Shown piece by piece: positions 7,169-16,919 of a stretch of 64,000 nucleotides of DNA (positions within the stretch are counted from its first letter, which is position 1; each line of letters opens with the position of its first letter). Position numbers and translations under genes: made by a program. The notes beneath the pieces are model-generated. The model made no database searches. It saw nothing but the letters and a program-made list of their open reading frames with translations, and was not told the DNA's origin. This DNA is from JADJSS01 sp046329815. GTDB taxonomy: Bacteria; Bacteroidota; Bacteroidia; Chitinophagales; JADIYW01. The stretch is taken from contig JAXLTY010000002.1 in assembly GCA_046329815.1 (NCBI GenBank), positions 1,394,631 to 1,458,630 of the forward strand, in the 5' to 3' direction.

Positions 7169-8770
7169 TTAAACAATTACTTCGTCTCTGTTAAATTCAG
7201 AAGTTACATGAAACTGCAGATCCGGATAATCTTGCTGTGTTAAACGCAATATCCATTCGCTGGTTGCTAAAAATACCGGTTGATTATCTTTATCATATGC
7301 CATGTAATTCGCTTTTGTCCGGATAAACTCGTTCAGTTTTGCCGGATTGTCGCCGGTGATCCAGCATGCTTTATAGAAACTGATCGGTTTGAAGATACAC
7401 GATGCGCCGTATTCATTCAACAAACGATACTGAATTACTTCAAACTGGAGCTCGCCTACCGTACCGATAATTTTTGCATTGGTCTGGTGCATGGTAAACG
7501 ATTGCGCCACACCTTCTTCCATTAATTGCAGGATTCCTTTTTCCAACTGCTTGGTTTTCATCGGATCGGTATTCACCAATTCTTTAAAAATTTCCGGTGA
7601 GAAACTAGGAATACCTTTATATTGCAATTTTTCGCCTTCGGTCAGTGTATCGCCTATTTTAAAGTTTCCGGTATCCGGTAAACCGATCACATCACCTGCA
7701 TACGCGTCCTCCACAATATTTTTATCGGAAGCCATGAACGTAACCGGATTGCTGAAACGCATTTTTTTGTCGTGGCGTGTGTGATAATAAAATTCATTGC
7801 GTTCAAATTTCCCTGAACATACACGCAAAAAGGCAATTCTGCTTCTGTGATTTGGGTCGATATTAGCATGTATCTTAAACACAAAGCCACTGAATTTTTC
7901 TTCCGTCGGCAATACAACGCGCTGTACCGTATTGCGCGGTCGCGGTGATGGCGCTATACGAATAAAAGTTTCCAGTAGTTCTCGAACACCAAAATTATTG
8001 ACACCTGAACCGAAAAACACCGGTGCAATTTCACCTGATTTATATTTTGCTTCGTCAAACAGCTCATACACACCATCGATCAATTCCACATCTTCGCGCA
8101 ATTTAGCGGCATCTTTTTCTCCAACCTGGTTCTCTAAAGTAGCATCATTCAAGTCATCGATGGTTACAAATTCTTCTTCTACTTTTGTTCCTGATGCACG
8201 AAACAAATTTAATTGCTTATCATACAGATTATAAACGCCTTTGAATAGTTTACCACCACCGATCGGCCAGGAAAGCGGTCGCACTTTGATGAATAATTTT
8301 TGTTCCAATTCATCCAGCAAATCGAACGGATCTTTGCCGTCGCGGTCCATTTTATTGATGAATACAATTACAGGCGTGTTGCGCATACGGCAAACTTCCA
8401 TCAGTTTTTCCGTTTGCATTTCCACACCTTTCACACAGTCAACTACTAAAATAACGCTGTCCACCGCTGTTAATGTACGGTAGGTATCTTCCGCAAAATC
8501 CTTGTGGCCAGGTGTATCCAGTAAATTGATTAAGGTGTTTTGATATTCAAATGTCATTACCGATGTCGCTACCGAAATTCCACGCTGTTTTTCAATTTCC
8601 ATAAAATCCGATGTCGCTGATTTCTTTATTTTATTCGATTTTACGGCGCCTGCAGTTTGGATAGCACCGCCATATAACAGGAATTTTTCCGTCAATGTGG
8701 TTTTTCCGGCATCCGGATGCGATATGATAGCGAATGTTTTGCGTTTATGTATTTCATCAATAATTGACAT
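7169..8770 (-). CDS. prfC: peptide chain release factor 3
   Basis: The protein has 533 residues, the usual RF3 length. It is a translational GTPase that removes RF1/RF2 from the ribosome after peptide release. The GTP-binding motifs are clear: SHPDAGKTTL near residues 17-26 (G1), the RGISV switch, DTPGHKDF near 86 (G3) and NKMDRDG near 140 (G4). The C-terminal RF3 domain follows, and overall similarity is to RF3, not to EF-G. The gene is monocistronic with a near-ideal promoter immediately before the ATG (8775-8803), so the mRNA may have almost no leader. No sign of damage. Confidence 0.97.
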   Translation of the reverse strand: MSIIDEIHKRKTFAIISHPDAGKTTLTEKFLLYGGAIQTAGAVKSNKIKKSATSDFMEIEKQRGISVATSVMTFEYQNTLINLLDTPGHKDFAEDTYRTLTAVDSVILVVDCVKGVEMQTEKLMEVCRMRNTPVIVFINKMDRDGKDPFDLLDELEQKLFIKVRPLSWPIGGGKLFKGVYNLYDKQLNLFRASGTKVEEEFVTIDDLNDATLENQVGEKDAAKLREDVELIDGVYELFDEAKYKSGEIAPVFFGSGVNNFGVRELLETFIRIAPSPRPRNTVQRVVLPTEEKFSGFVFKIHANIDPNHRSRIAFLRVCSGKFERNEFYYHTRHDKKMRFSNPVTFMASDKNIVEDAYAGDVIGLPDTGNFKIGDTLTEGEKLQYKGIPSFSPEIFKELVNTDPMKTKQLEKGILQLMEEGVAQSFTMHQTNAKIIGTVGELQFEVIQYRLLNEYGASCIFKPISFYKACWITGDNPAKLNEFIRTKANYMAYDKDNQPVFLATSEWILRLTQQDYPDLQFHVTSEFNRDEVIV

Positions 8771-8774
8771 GGTG

Positions 8775-8803
8775 CAAAAGTACGCCGATTCAATCAGCGC
8801 AAA
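8775..8803 (-). promoter_or_regulatory. promoter of prfC
   Basis: On the - strand, TTTG (8803-8800) is followed after 17 bases by TACTTTTG (8782-8775), an exact match to the -33/-7 consensus of Bacteroidota. The predicted start of transcription falls within a few bases of the ATG at 8770. Confidence 0.75.
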
Positions 8804-8846
8804 AAGGGAAATGTAAAATTTAATTACGAATTAATTTAAATAAAGA

Positions 8847-8870
8847 GACCGCCTCAACAACGAGACGGTC
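8847..8870 (-). terminator. terminator of the first Cys-rich lipoprotein gene
   Basis: A 9-bp stem with one mismatch (8847-8855 with 8862-8870) follows the stop of the 8897-10165 gene on the - strand, with T-rich sequence after it. Confidence 0.7.
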
Positions 8871-8896
8871 AATAACAAAAATAAACTATCACAGTT

Positions 8897-10165
8897 TTAT
8901 TTAACGGAAGAATGACTTCCTTTTGGTGTATTTTTCAACAAGAGCAGACATTTAACATCTAAAACTTCCTGAGTATATTCACAGCCATATGCTGAATAAG
9001 AATAATTTAAAGATTCACCTTGTGTATTCAACGGAATTTCTGTTCCTGTTCCACTTACATTGCCTAATGTCCAGCTTACTGCTGTAATATCAGGGCAAGA
9101 AAAATTAATTTTTCCAAAACAGGAAATATTGTCAATGCTGAGAGAACTGGTAACCGTTGGATTTACAGTAACTTTCAAATCCTGCTGATACAGGATCGAA
9201 TTATCTGTAGTACAATAAACGGTAACTTTTATGGTTCTGTTCTCCGGTGAACAGCTATTGTTAGATGCGATAGGAATTGTTACATCATTTCCAGTGAACG
9301 TCTGAGATCCGGAAGTCCAAATGATATTTGTTTTAGATGCATCGCCCACTATATTGACATGTCCTGTGACATTTCCACTTGTACAAAATGAGTAATCGCT
9401 TAGGTTTGCAGCACTCACTGTGGGACAAGTATTTGGCGGCGGCGGACACACCTGTAAACAAAAACGCTGGCATGCATTGTTACCTATGCAAAAAGTACCC
9501 ACACACTGAACAGCACCATAGCTGCCGTTGCAGCCACCAGAACATTGTTTCAATGCTTTGAAATAACCTGTCAAACTAACACATGCAACATCTCCATAAG
9601 CTGCTAAACCAGCAATATTGATTGTAAATGTTTTTGAACGCGTTGAGATATTAGCGGTACTCAAATTAACAACACCAATTTCTGCGCCGTTTGCATTGTA
9701 TAGATGCAGTTGAATATATGGAACCAGCCAGTAATTACATCTTCTGCCGTAGCAATCTGTACGCGTTCCGACCAATTGGCTTGAAAAATCGAAATCTAAA
9801 TACAAATTTGCCGGATCATTCCATATTTCCAATGCATATTGACAAGACGAATATCTAAATGAATTGCCGCATTGATTCGGATTCGGTGTATTGTTATAAC
9901 ATGCTGTCGCAGCATTGTTTGTATTTTTTGCTGCTTTTAAAAAAACGGCAGCTATTGCTGCTGAATCAGTGGCATCTAAAGCATAGGTTGCAATTAACGC
10001 TTCATCATTTTCAGAATCATTTATTTGATCTGACGAGTTGGTTTTAACTGCATTAATTTGAGTTGGATGAGTGGTTTGGTTAGTTTCTAGCAGAGTCTCT
10101 TTCTGACATGCTGTGAACATCAGCGCTACACAACATATAAGTGTTAAGAAAGAGAATTTTTGCAT
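8897..10165 (-). CDS. Cys-rich secreted lipoprotein, paralogue 1
   Basis: The protein has 422 residues from the ATG at 10165; the frame extends 14 codons further, but that would precede the lipoprotein signal. The signal ends in the lipobox FTAC near residue 20, followed by KET. Residues of about 80-240 form a block with many paired cysteines (CYNNTPNPNQCG, YGRRCNYW, CSGGC), then two Ig-like beta regions to the C-terminus. The neighbour at 10404-11657 has the same architecture and near-identical motifs, so the pair is a tandem duplication. I do not recognise the central domain. It probably sits on the cell surface or in the periplasm. Each gene has its own -7 box and terminator, so they are separately transcribed. 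Confidence 0.75.
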   Translation of the reverse strand: MQKFSFLTLICCVALMFTACQKETLLETNQTTHPTQINAVKTNSSDQINDSENDEALIATYALDATDSAAIAAVFLKAAKNTNNAATACYNNTPNPNQCGNSFRYSSCQYALEIWNDPANLYLDFDFSSQLVGTRTDCYGRRCNYWLVPYIQLHLYNANGAEIGVVNLSTANISTRSKTFTINIAGLAAYGDVACVSLTGYFKALKQCSGGCNGSYGAVQCVGTFCIGNNACQRFCLQVCPPPPNTCPTVSAANLSDYSFCTSGNVTGHVNIVGDASKTNIIWTSGSQTFTGNDVTIPIASNNSCSPENRTIKVTVYCTTDNSILYQQDLKVTVNPTVTSSLSIDNISCFGKINFSCPDITAVSWTLGNVSGTGTEIPLNTQGESLNYSYSAYGCEYTQEVLDVKCLLLLKNTPKGSHSSVK

Positions 10166-10193
10166 ATTGTTTAATTTTTTTGTGATTTGACGG

Positions 10194-10201
10194 CAAAAGT
10201 A
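10194..10201 (-). promoter_or_regulatory. -7 box of paralogue 1
   Basis: TACTTTTG on the - strand is an exact TAnnTTTG match 28 bases before the ATG at 10165. This supports the shorter start. The -33 element is weak. Confidence 0.55.
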
Positions 10202-10350
10202 AAGCATTAGTTGTTCTGAAATCTGTTTAAGAAGCGTTGAAGCCGTGTAAAAAAATCATAAACAATATGTATTGTATTGGTATTCAGTTGGTAAAATATG
10301 GTTTTGATATTCGTTAAGAAAGTGTTATTTCTCTTGACATAAATCAAGAA

Positions 10351-10376
10351 CGCCGTTTCATTTTATTGAAACGGCG
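10351..10376 (-). terminator. terminator of paralogue 2
   Basis: A 10-bp perfect G+C-rich stem (10351-10360 with 10367-10376) follows the stop of the 10404-11657 gene on the - strand. Confidence 0.8.
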
Positions 10377-10403
10377 TCTTAATTTATATAAATTAACAAA
10401 GAA

Positions 10404-11657
10404 TTATCTGTCAGATTTCGTTGTATTGTTTTTTAGAAAAGGCATGCAGAAAACATTATCCTGCGAACCTGTATAGGTACATCCTAATCTTGAAATAGTG
10501 TAATTCAATGTACCGGCAACAGAGCCAACCTGAATATCTTTTCCAGTTCCCGACTCACCGTTGATCGTCCAGTTAATATCTACATTATCATTATCAGCCG
10601 GGCAAGAAAGATTAATGGATGCATTGCAGGAAAAATTATCTACGCTCACTGTAGCGGTCAATGCAGGATTTACTTCAACAGTAAATGTTCTTTCAGCCAA
10701 AACAGATTGATCAGTAGTGCAAATTACTTTACCGGTGATAGTTTTAGTAATTGGAGCACAAGTGCTGTTCAATGGCAAATCAAAATCTACGGTATTACCT
10801 GTATAAGTTTGTCCGTCAAGCGTCCAAACGGTTGATGCTTTTGACGCATCGCCGGCGATAACAGCAAATGCTTTGATCGCGCCGCCACCGCATAATTTAG
10901 TTTTATCTACTTTAAGATCTGTTACTGTCGGACAAGCACCTTGGCAAATCTGTAAACAAAAACGTTGGCAAGCATTTCCGCTTAAGCAATATGTACCAAC
11001 ACACTGAATAGAGCTATTGCCGCCACAGCCACCAGAACATTGCTTCAATGCTTTAAAATATCCTGAAACGCTTACGCATGCTACGCTTCCATAACTTGCA
11101 AGACTTGCAACATTAATGGTAAATGTTTTAGATGTTGATGTGATATTAGCAGTGCTAAGATTCAAAACACCAATCTTGGTGCCGCTTGCATTGTATAAAT
11201 TCAATTGTAAGTATGGTACTAGCCAATAGTTGCACGTTCTGCCGTTGCAGTCTCTGCGCGTACCTACCAATTGGCTGGAAAAATCGAAATCAAGATATAA
11301 GTTTGTCGGATCATTCCATATTTCCAAGCCAAACTGGCAAGAAGAATAACTAAATGAAGAACCACACTGATTGGTATTTGGTGTGTTGTTATGACATTCA
11401 GACGATGCACCATTGCCTGATTTGCTCTGCTTCAAAAAGTAAGATGTGATCGCAGCCGCGTCAGCAGCATCTAATTCGTAGCTGTTAACCAATTCTTCGT
11501 CAGCTAGTTGCTGCGAGATCTGATCGTTTGATTTTTGTGAAGAAATGTTTGTTGAAGTAGGGTTTTTTGAATTTGTTTCTAGAAGAGTTTCTTTTTTACA
11601 TGCTGTAAACATAAATGCCAAACAACATGCAATTGTTAATAAAGAAAACTTTTGCAT
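10404..11657 (-). CDS. Cys-rich secreted lipoprotein, paralogue 2
   Basis: The protein has 417 residues with a lipoprotein signal (lipobox FTAC, then KKETLLETN) nearly identical to paralogue 1. The central Cys-rich block is closely conserved (CHNNTPNTNQCG, LEIWNDPTNLYLDFDF, CNYWLVPY, CSGGC), while the C-terminal Ig-like part has diverged more. The conserved WNDP...DFDF and SQLVGTR motifs in both copies suggest a shared ligand or fold feature. There is no known family match that I can name. A -7 box lies at 11693-11700 and a terminator at 10351-10376. Confidence 0.75.
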   Translation of the reverse strand: MQKFSLLTIACCLAFMFTACKKETLLETNSKNPTSTNISSQKSNDQISQQLADEELVNSYELDAADAAAITSYFLKQSKSGNGASSECHNNTPNTNQCGSSFSYSSCQFGLEIWNDPTNLYLDFDFSSQLVGTRRDCNGRTCNYWLVPYLQLNLYNASGTKIGVLNLSTANITSTSKTFTINVASLASYGSVACVSVSGYFKALKQCSGGCGGNSSIQCVGTYCLSGNACQRFCLQICQGACPTVTDLKVDKTKLCGGGAIKAFAVIAGDASKASTVWTLDGQTYTGNTVDFDLPLNSTCAPITKTITGKVICTTDQSVLAERTFTVEVNPALTATVSVDNFSCNASINLSCPADNDNVDINWTINGESGTGKDIQVGSVAGTLNYTISRLGCTYTGSQDNVFCMPFLKNNTTKSDR

Positions 11658-11692
11658 AAACTTGTTTTTAAATGATAAAAAATTTTAACGTT

Positions 11693-11700
11693 CAAAATTA
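11693..11700 (-). promoter_or_regulatory. -7 box of paralogue 2
   Basis: TAATTTTG on the - strand is an exact TAnnTTTG match 35 bases before the ATG at 11657. No clear -33 element at standard spacing. Confidence 0.5.
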
Positions 11701-11751
11701 CGGTTTATGTATTACAAAAAAAAATAATTTGGGCAATATTTTTGACATTAG

Positions 11752-12693
11752 TCAATTTTTTTCACTTATAATGATTTCATTAAATTTAGTAAAATCAACA
11801 TAGTTTACAGAGTTTTCACTCAGCAGAATATTACTAAATAAGCCGTTCCAAACAATCTCTTCTTTTCTGTAAGAGGTGTTTGTAAACGTATCCTGGCTGT
11901 ACGACTGGTCATACACTTTCAGTTGTAGCATAAATTCCGGTTCTGCCAATATAAATTCATCTTGTGTCATATTGTAAAACGGACTTTTTTCGTTGATAGC
12001 ATGAACAACAGTCCACGAAGTTGCCAGGAAAATAATTTCTTTTAATTCCAGTTCCAGTTCTATAAATTGCCGTACCGGCTTTCCTTCGATATCGACAATA
12101 AGCGATGCAATTACCCGCATTTCAGCATTTTGCAACTGATGATTCAGTTTATTTGCCAAACGAAACATAAATGCATAACCATCTTTGTACGGCGCAAAAA
12201 CACCTTTTTGTGCAAACAATACTTTAGGAATCGGTTTTGAAAAACGTCCATATAGCAAACCGGTAACAATGGCAAAATACAAGACACCGGAAAGCGCATC
12301 GAGCACAGCAACAAAGCTGGCAATGTTTGTCGCCGGATTAATGCGTCCATAACCGACTGTAGTGCTGGTTTGCGCGCTGAAAAAGAAAAGTTCCCAATAA
12401 TTTCCGGAAGATGTTTTTGATTCTATTCCATTAAAATGTGCTGCGCCTAAAACAAAATCGTATATCACAGCAAAAACAGCACTTGACAGAAAAAAGCAGC
12501 CGATAACAATCGCGAAAAAAACAGACCATTTAGTATTGATCATCCAGTGAAAAAAACTAATCCGTTCGAAAAAAGGCAAACCTTTCCTGTTGACATTATA
12601 CGTACCATCTTTATTTACGACACGCTCGAACTTACCAATTGTTTTCGTACCAAAACCAACTTCTTTATTATTATAAAATCTGCGTTTAAACAT
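11752..12693 (-). CDS. inward-rectifier K+ channel (KirBac-like)
   Basis: The protein has 313 residues from the ATG at 12693; a TTG at 12729 would add 12 residues, but an AGGA precedes the ATG directly. It has two membrane helices (about 56-80 and 125-149) around a pore loop with the K+ selectivity filter TTVGYG at 111-116. An N-terminal amphipathic segment precedes TM1 (the slide helix, FFHWMINTKW). The C-terminal 160 residues match the cytoplasmic Kir domain (immunoglobulin-like, with LIVDIEGKPVRQF and FMLQLKVYDQSY). As in KirBac channels it should form a tetramer that passes K+. It is divergent from the adhesin cluster that begins at 12794; the 100-bp gap must hold both promoters. Ligand control cannot be read. 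Confidence 0.9.
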   Translation of the reverse strand: MFKRRFYNNKEVGFGTKTIGKFERVVNKDGTYNVNRKGLPFFERISFFHWMINTKWSVFFAIVIGCFFLSSAVFAVIYDFVLGAAHFNGIESKTSSGNYWELFFFSAQTSTTVGYGRINPATNIASFVAVLDALSGVLYFAIVTGLLYGRFSKPIPKVLFAQKGVFAPYKDGYAFMFRLANKLNHQLQNAEMRVIASLIVDIEGKPVRQFIELELELKEIIFLATSWTVVHAINEKSPFYNMTQDEFILAEPEFMLQLKVYDQSYSQDTFTNTSYRKEEIVWNGLFSNILLSENSVNYVDFTKFNEIIISEKN

Positions 12694-12793
12694 TTTCCTT
12701 TTTTTAAATACAAAGATGCTAATTTGCAAAGTATTGCATGCAATTTTTATAATAATTTCGTTATCTTACATTTTTATTGGTAAAAACAAACAG

Positions 12794-15700
12794 ATGCAAA
12801 AACAACTGGCTAAACTTTGTTTACTGTTGCTTTTTATTGGAAATTATTTTTTTTCCGGCGCAACGCACATTGTTGGTGGTGTGATGAATTATCGGTATTT
12901 AGGAAATGACAGGTATGAGATTTCTTTATTTGTTTACAGAGATTGTGTTTACGGAATTCCGCCATTAGACGATCCGGCGCGCATACGAGTTTGGGACGGC
13001 GTTTCAGAAACTGTTTATGGATTTTCAAAACCATTTGACGACACCTTACCTATCGTGCAACCTGATCCTTGTGCAAGAATTGACAGCGGCGCTATTTGTG
13101 TAAATTGGACACGCTATTTAGATACCTTGATTTTGCCGCCAAACGATTTAGGTTATACGATTTACTACCAACGTTGCTGCAGAAATAATACTATCCAAAA
13201 CCTTACTTATAATTCACGAGGCGCAGGTGCTATGGATTGGGGCGCGACTTACACTATTAATATTCCGCCATCTGTTGTTAATGCACATGTACAAAACACT
13301 TCGCCGGTTTTTGTCAACTATCCACCGGTTTACATTTGCGTAAATAAGCCACTCATTTATGATAACCGTGCAATTGATACTGATGGTGATTCTTTGGTAT
13401 ATCGTTTGTGTACGCCATATTCCGGTGCGTATCCTTCTGATCCGTTGAATCAATTTACATTGGAAGCACCGCCTTTTGAAAATGTAATTTGGGACGTTGG
13501 CTACAGCGAAAGCAATATGCTTGGTGGTGTTCCATTGTCTATCAATCCGACAACCGGATTATTAACCGGAACACCGAATACACTCGGACAATTTGTAGTT
13601 GGTATTTGTGTTGATGAATACAGAAATGGTGCATTATTGACTAAAACCATACGCGATTTTCAGTTCAATGTAATTGATTGTAATTTACAGATCATCAGCA
13701 GTTTTTTTGCACCTGATATTCAGTGCAATAGTTTTACGGTGAATTTTCAAAATCAAAGTTCAGGCGCTACTTCTTACAAGTGGTATTTTGGTGATGGTGA
13801 TTCATCAACAGCTTTAAATCCATCGCACACGTATGCTCAAACAGGAATTTATACGGTCAGATTAGTTGCAGTGAATAGTATTACCAATTCTTGTATTGCT
13901 GATTATTCCAGAACAATTTCTATTCAGTATAAAAAAATAGAAGCCGATTTCACAACACAGGTAAGCGCTTGTTTACAACGTGGCGATGTTATCAAATTTA
14001 TTGACAGAAGCACGGATTCATTTAATGTCGCAAGCTGGCACTGGACATTCTCTAATGGTGATTCTTCGAATGTACAAAATCCTGTTTTGTTTTACAATGG
14101 AACAGATACATCTGTTACAGCAACGTTGTTAGTTACTTCTACTAATGGCTGTACTTCTGCCATTACTAAAACGATTCGTTTATTTAAAAAACCATCTTAC
14201 ACTATTACACCTATTGTAACCAAATGCAGTAATGTTCAGACTGCACAATTAAGTTTGGTGATGACCGGAAATAATACTTTTTCATGGACGCCGACAACAG
14301 GTTTGAGTAATCCAAATACACAAAATCCGACCACGTCAACAAATACGAACATCACTTATTATGTAACCATAAAATCTGTTTTAGCGAACGGTGATACCTG
14401 TGTGCAGTATGATAGTGTACAAGTAAAAACAATTAATACCGTACAAATCAATGCAAGTGATACGACAAGAGTATGTAATGATTCCGTGCGTTTAAGTGTG
14501 CCTGTTTCTGCCGGCCAAACTGTTGTATGGTCAACATCAAATATTTTTGTGCCTGTGCTCGGAACGACTGGAAACATTAGCATTGCGCAAACTATTCCAT
14601 CGCAAAAATATTATGTAAAGATTACCGCACAAGGTTGCGAAGCTATTGATAGTATTGTTGCATTGTACAGCAAAACAATTCCGCAAATTTCTTTAGCGGA
14701 TAACATTTTACAATGTTCTAATCAAATTTCTTTAACTGCCACTGTTGACTTTTATGATCAAATTTTATGGTCAACTTCATCTGCATTTAATCCGGTTCTC
14801 TCTACAACCAATCCATTAATTACTGCACAAATTCCGAAGACAGTAAAATATTATATCAAAGCCAATTATCAGACGTGCAGCAATACAGACAGCATCACCA
14901 TAACTGTGCAAGATACTTTACCTAGTATTGTATTAGCTGATACTATGAATGTTTGTGGCGGCATTGTGCGCATTACTTCTGTGGTGCGAAAATTTACTTC
15001 ATTGATTTGGTCAACAGACACGGCATTTACGACTATTATAGGCACTACTCAAAATATCAATGTATCTCAAAATGTACCGCGACAAGTATATTATATTAAA
15101 GCATTTTACAGAGATTGTTTCATCACGGACAGCATTGTTGTCAATTACAATCCGAATCAAATTTCCATTGCATTGGATGACAGCGCTTTCTTCTGCAGCA
15201 ATCAAGTCACGCTGAGCGCGAATGTGTCAAACGCGAATACTATTACCTGGTCAACCAGTCCAACATTTACACCTGTATTATCCAATCAGCCAGTGTTTAC
15301 TGCTGTTCAGACAATACCGGTGCAATCGTACTACATTAAAGCAGCATTTGATTTTTGTTCTAAAACAGACAGAATACAAGTTCGAATTCCTGAAAATGCA
15401 ACCAGCATTAATTTAGATGACACCATTTTTGTTTGTAAAGATTCTGTAAGAGTTTTTGCGCATGTTACTAATTACGATAGCTTGGTTTGGGCAACAAATA
15501 TCAATTTTATTCCTGTTATTTCGCGTGATACGAATTTAGTTTTCGCACAATCAGAACCGCAAAAAACGTATTACATCAAAACATTTAATGATGGTTGTGA
15601 AAGTGTTGATAGTGTAGTTGTTTTTTATAATGATACAATTCCGACTGTAAGTTTATATAATAAAACTGGTGCATGCATTGGTGTTGATAAAAACAATATA

Positions 15701-16660
15701 GTAAAACTAGAAGCAACCGTTGATTTTTATACTTCATTTATTTGGGCAAAAGATAGAAATTTTGATAGTGTAATTTCTACTACAAACTTAGCTTTCCAAA
15801 TTCAACAATTAGACACCTCAAAATGGTATTATTTTAAAGCGAAATACAATTTCTGTGAAACGATTGACAGTATTAGAATTAATCATTTTATCATCGCATT
15901 TTCAAACACATCTGAAATATGCAAAGGTGATAAAGCAAGTATCAGTATAACAATCACAGGTCTGTCAGATATTTTTGTATTTTTATGGAAAACGAAAGAT
16001 AGTACCATAGCAAGAGGGTACGACATTACGCAAATTCAATATTATCCAAACGAAACACAGTATGTTTATGTTACAGCATATAATAGATTTGGTTGCGAAA
16101 TAATAAATGATTCTTTATTAATCACTGTACATCCATTACCTATTATTGATGCAAGCGTAGATAAACCTCTAATAAATATTGGCGAACAGGTTCAATTAAC
16201 CGCAACGCAAAGTCAAAACTATACTTACAACTGGATTCCTATTGATCTGGTTTCTAATGCTTCTATTTTTAATCCAACTTCTTCGCCAACACAAACTACT
16301 TTATATACAGTTCTTGTCACTGACAGAAATAATTGCAAAGCGCAAGATACAGTCAGTGTACGAGTAGAAAATACTGTTTGTGATAATACCAGCATATTTA
16401 TTCCAAGTGCATTTTCACCAAATAATGATGGTACCAATGATGTATTCAAAGTACGTTCTGCACCATTGAAATCATATCATCTATTAATTTATGATCGTTG
16501 GGGCAACAAGGTATTTGAAAGTAACGATGCGACACTTGGTTGGAATGGAACATACAAAAACCAGCCAGCAACATTAGATATATATGGATATTATTTTGAA
16601 GGTGAATGTCTGCAAGGTGAAAAGATAATTCATAAAGGCAATGTGACATTAGTTAAATAA
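12794..16660 (+). CDS. T9SS type B cargo protein with PKD and Ig-like repeats
   Basis: The protein has 1288 residues from the ATG at 12794; the upstream ATG at 12716 lies before the signal peptide and overlaps the divergent gene. The signal peptide is residues 1-24, just before THIVGGVMNYRYLG, the start of an N-terminal domain of about 280 residues often seen on Bacteroidota surface proteins. One clear PKD domain (YFGDGDSS) and one PKD-like domain follow. Then come about seven Ig-like units of 75-80 residues with a WST...YYVK pattern and paired Cys. The last 90 residues are the gliding-motility-associated C-terminal (type B sorting) domain: FSPNNDGTNDVF, DRWGNKVFES, GYYFEGEC. The protein should be exported by T9SS and held at the cell surface. 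It is the first of five such genes; its closest relative is 21592-24936. Confidence 0.9.
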   Translation: MQKQLAKLCLLLLFIGNYFFSGATHIVGGVMNYRYLGNDRYEISLFVYRDCVYGIPPLDDPARIRVWDGVSETVYGFSKPFDDTLPIVQPDPCARIDSGAICVNWTRYLDTLILPPNDLGYTIYYQRCCRNNTIQNLTYNSRGAGAMDWGATYTINIPPSVVNAHVQNTSPVFVNYPPVYICVNKPLIYDNRAIDTDGDSLVYRLCTPYSGAYPSDPLNQFTLEAPPFENVIWDVGYSESNMLGGVPLSINPTTGLLTGTPNTLGQFVVGICVDEYRNGALLTKTIRDFQFNVIDCNLQIISSFFAPDIQCNSFTVNFQNQSSGATSYKWYFGDGDSSTALNPSHTYAQTGIYTVRLVAVNSITNSCIADYSRTISIQYKKIEADFTTQVSACLQRGDVIKFIDRSTDSFNVASWHWTFSNGDSSNVQNPVLFYNGTDTSVTATLLVTSTNGCTSAITKTIRLFKKPSYTITPIVTKCSNVQTAQLSLVMTGNNTFSWTPTTGLSNPNTQNPTTSTNTNITYYVTIKSVLANGDTCVQYDSVQVKTINTVQINASDTTRVCNDSVRLSVPVSAGQTVVWSTSNIFVPVLGTTGNISIAQTIPSQKYYVKITAQGCEAIDSIVALYSKTIPQISLADNILQCSNQISLTATVDFYDQILWSTSSAFNPVLSTTNPLITAQIPKTVKYYIKANYQTCSNTDSITITVQDTLPSIVLADTMNVCGGIVRITSVVRKFTSLIWSTDTAFTTIIGTTQNINVSQNVPRQVYYIKAFYRDCFITDSIVVNYNPNQISIALDDSAFFCSNQVTLSANVSNANTITWSTSPTFTPVLSNQPVFTAVQTIPVQSYYIKAAFDFCSKTDRIQVRIPENATSINLDDTIFVCKDSVRVFAHVTNYDSLVWATNINFIPVISRDTNLVFAQSEPQKTYYIKTFNDGCESVDSVVVFYNDTIPTVSLYNKTGACIGVDKNNIVKLEATVDFYTSFIWAKDRNFDSVISTTNLAFQIQQLDTSKWYYFKAKYNFCETIDSIRINHFIIAFSNTSEICKGDKASISITITGLSDIFVFLWKTKDSTIARGYDITQIQYYPNETQYVYVTAYNRFGCEIINDSLLITVHPLPIIDASVDKPLINIGEQVQLTATQSQNYTYNWIPIDLVSNASIFNPTSSPTQTTLYTVLVTDRNNCKAQDTVSVRVENTVCDNTSIFIPSAFSPNNDGTNDVFKVRSAPLKSYHLLIYDRWGNKVFESNDATLGWNGTYKNQPATLDIYGYYFEGECLQGEKIIHKGNVTLVK

Positions 16661-16919
16661 AAAAGACATAAATTTTGTTTTACTTATTACAATTCATATC
16701 ACAAAAACAATCGACAACAATTACCTGTTTTTCAATTCAGTAAAATTTTAAAAAATAATTTTGCTTTTAATGCAACTGAGTAATAATAAATAGTATCTTT
16801 AGTGTAGCCGTACACAAATTCTTATAACATTGTGTCAAAATTTCTTAGTTGTAAAAAATCAAACAGCAGTTTGTGTTGTAATAATTTAGCATGGCTATTG
16901 AACACAAAAAACTATTCAA

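Noticed and set aside
12716..12793. Earlier ATG for the first T9SS cargo gene
   Set aside because: The extension precedes the signal peptide and contains no signal-like sequence; the ATG at 12794 gives a normal secretory signal.
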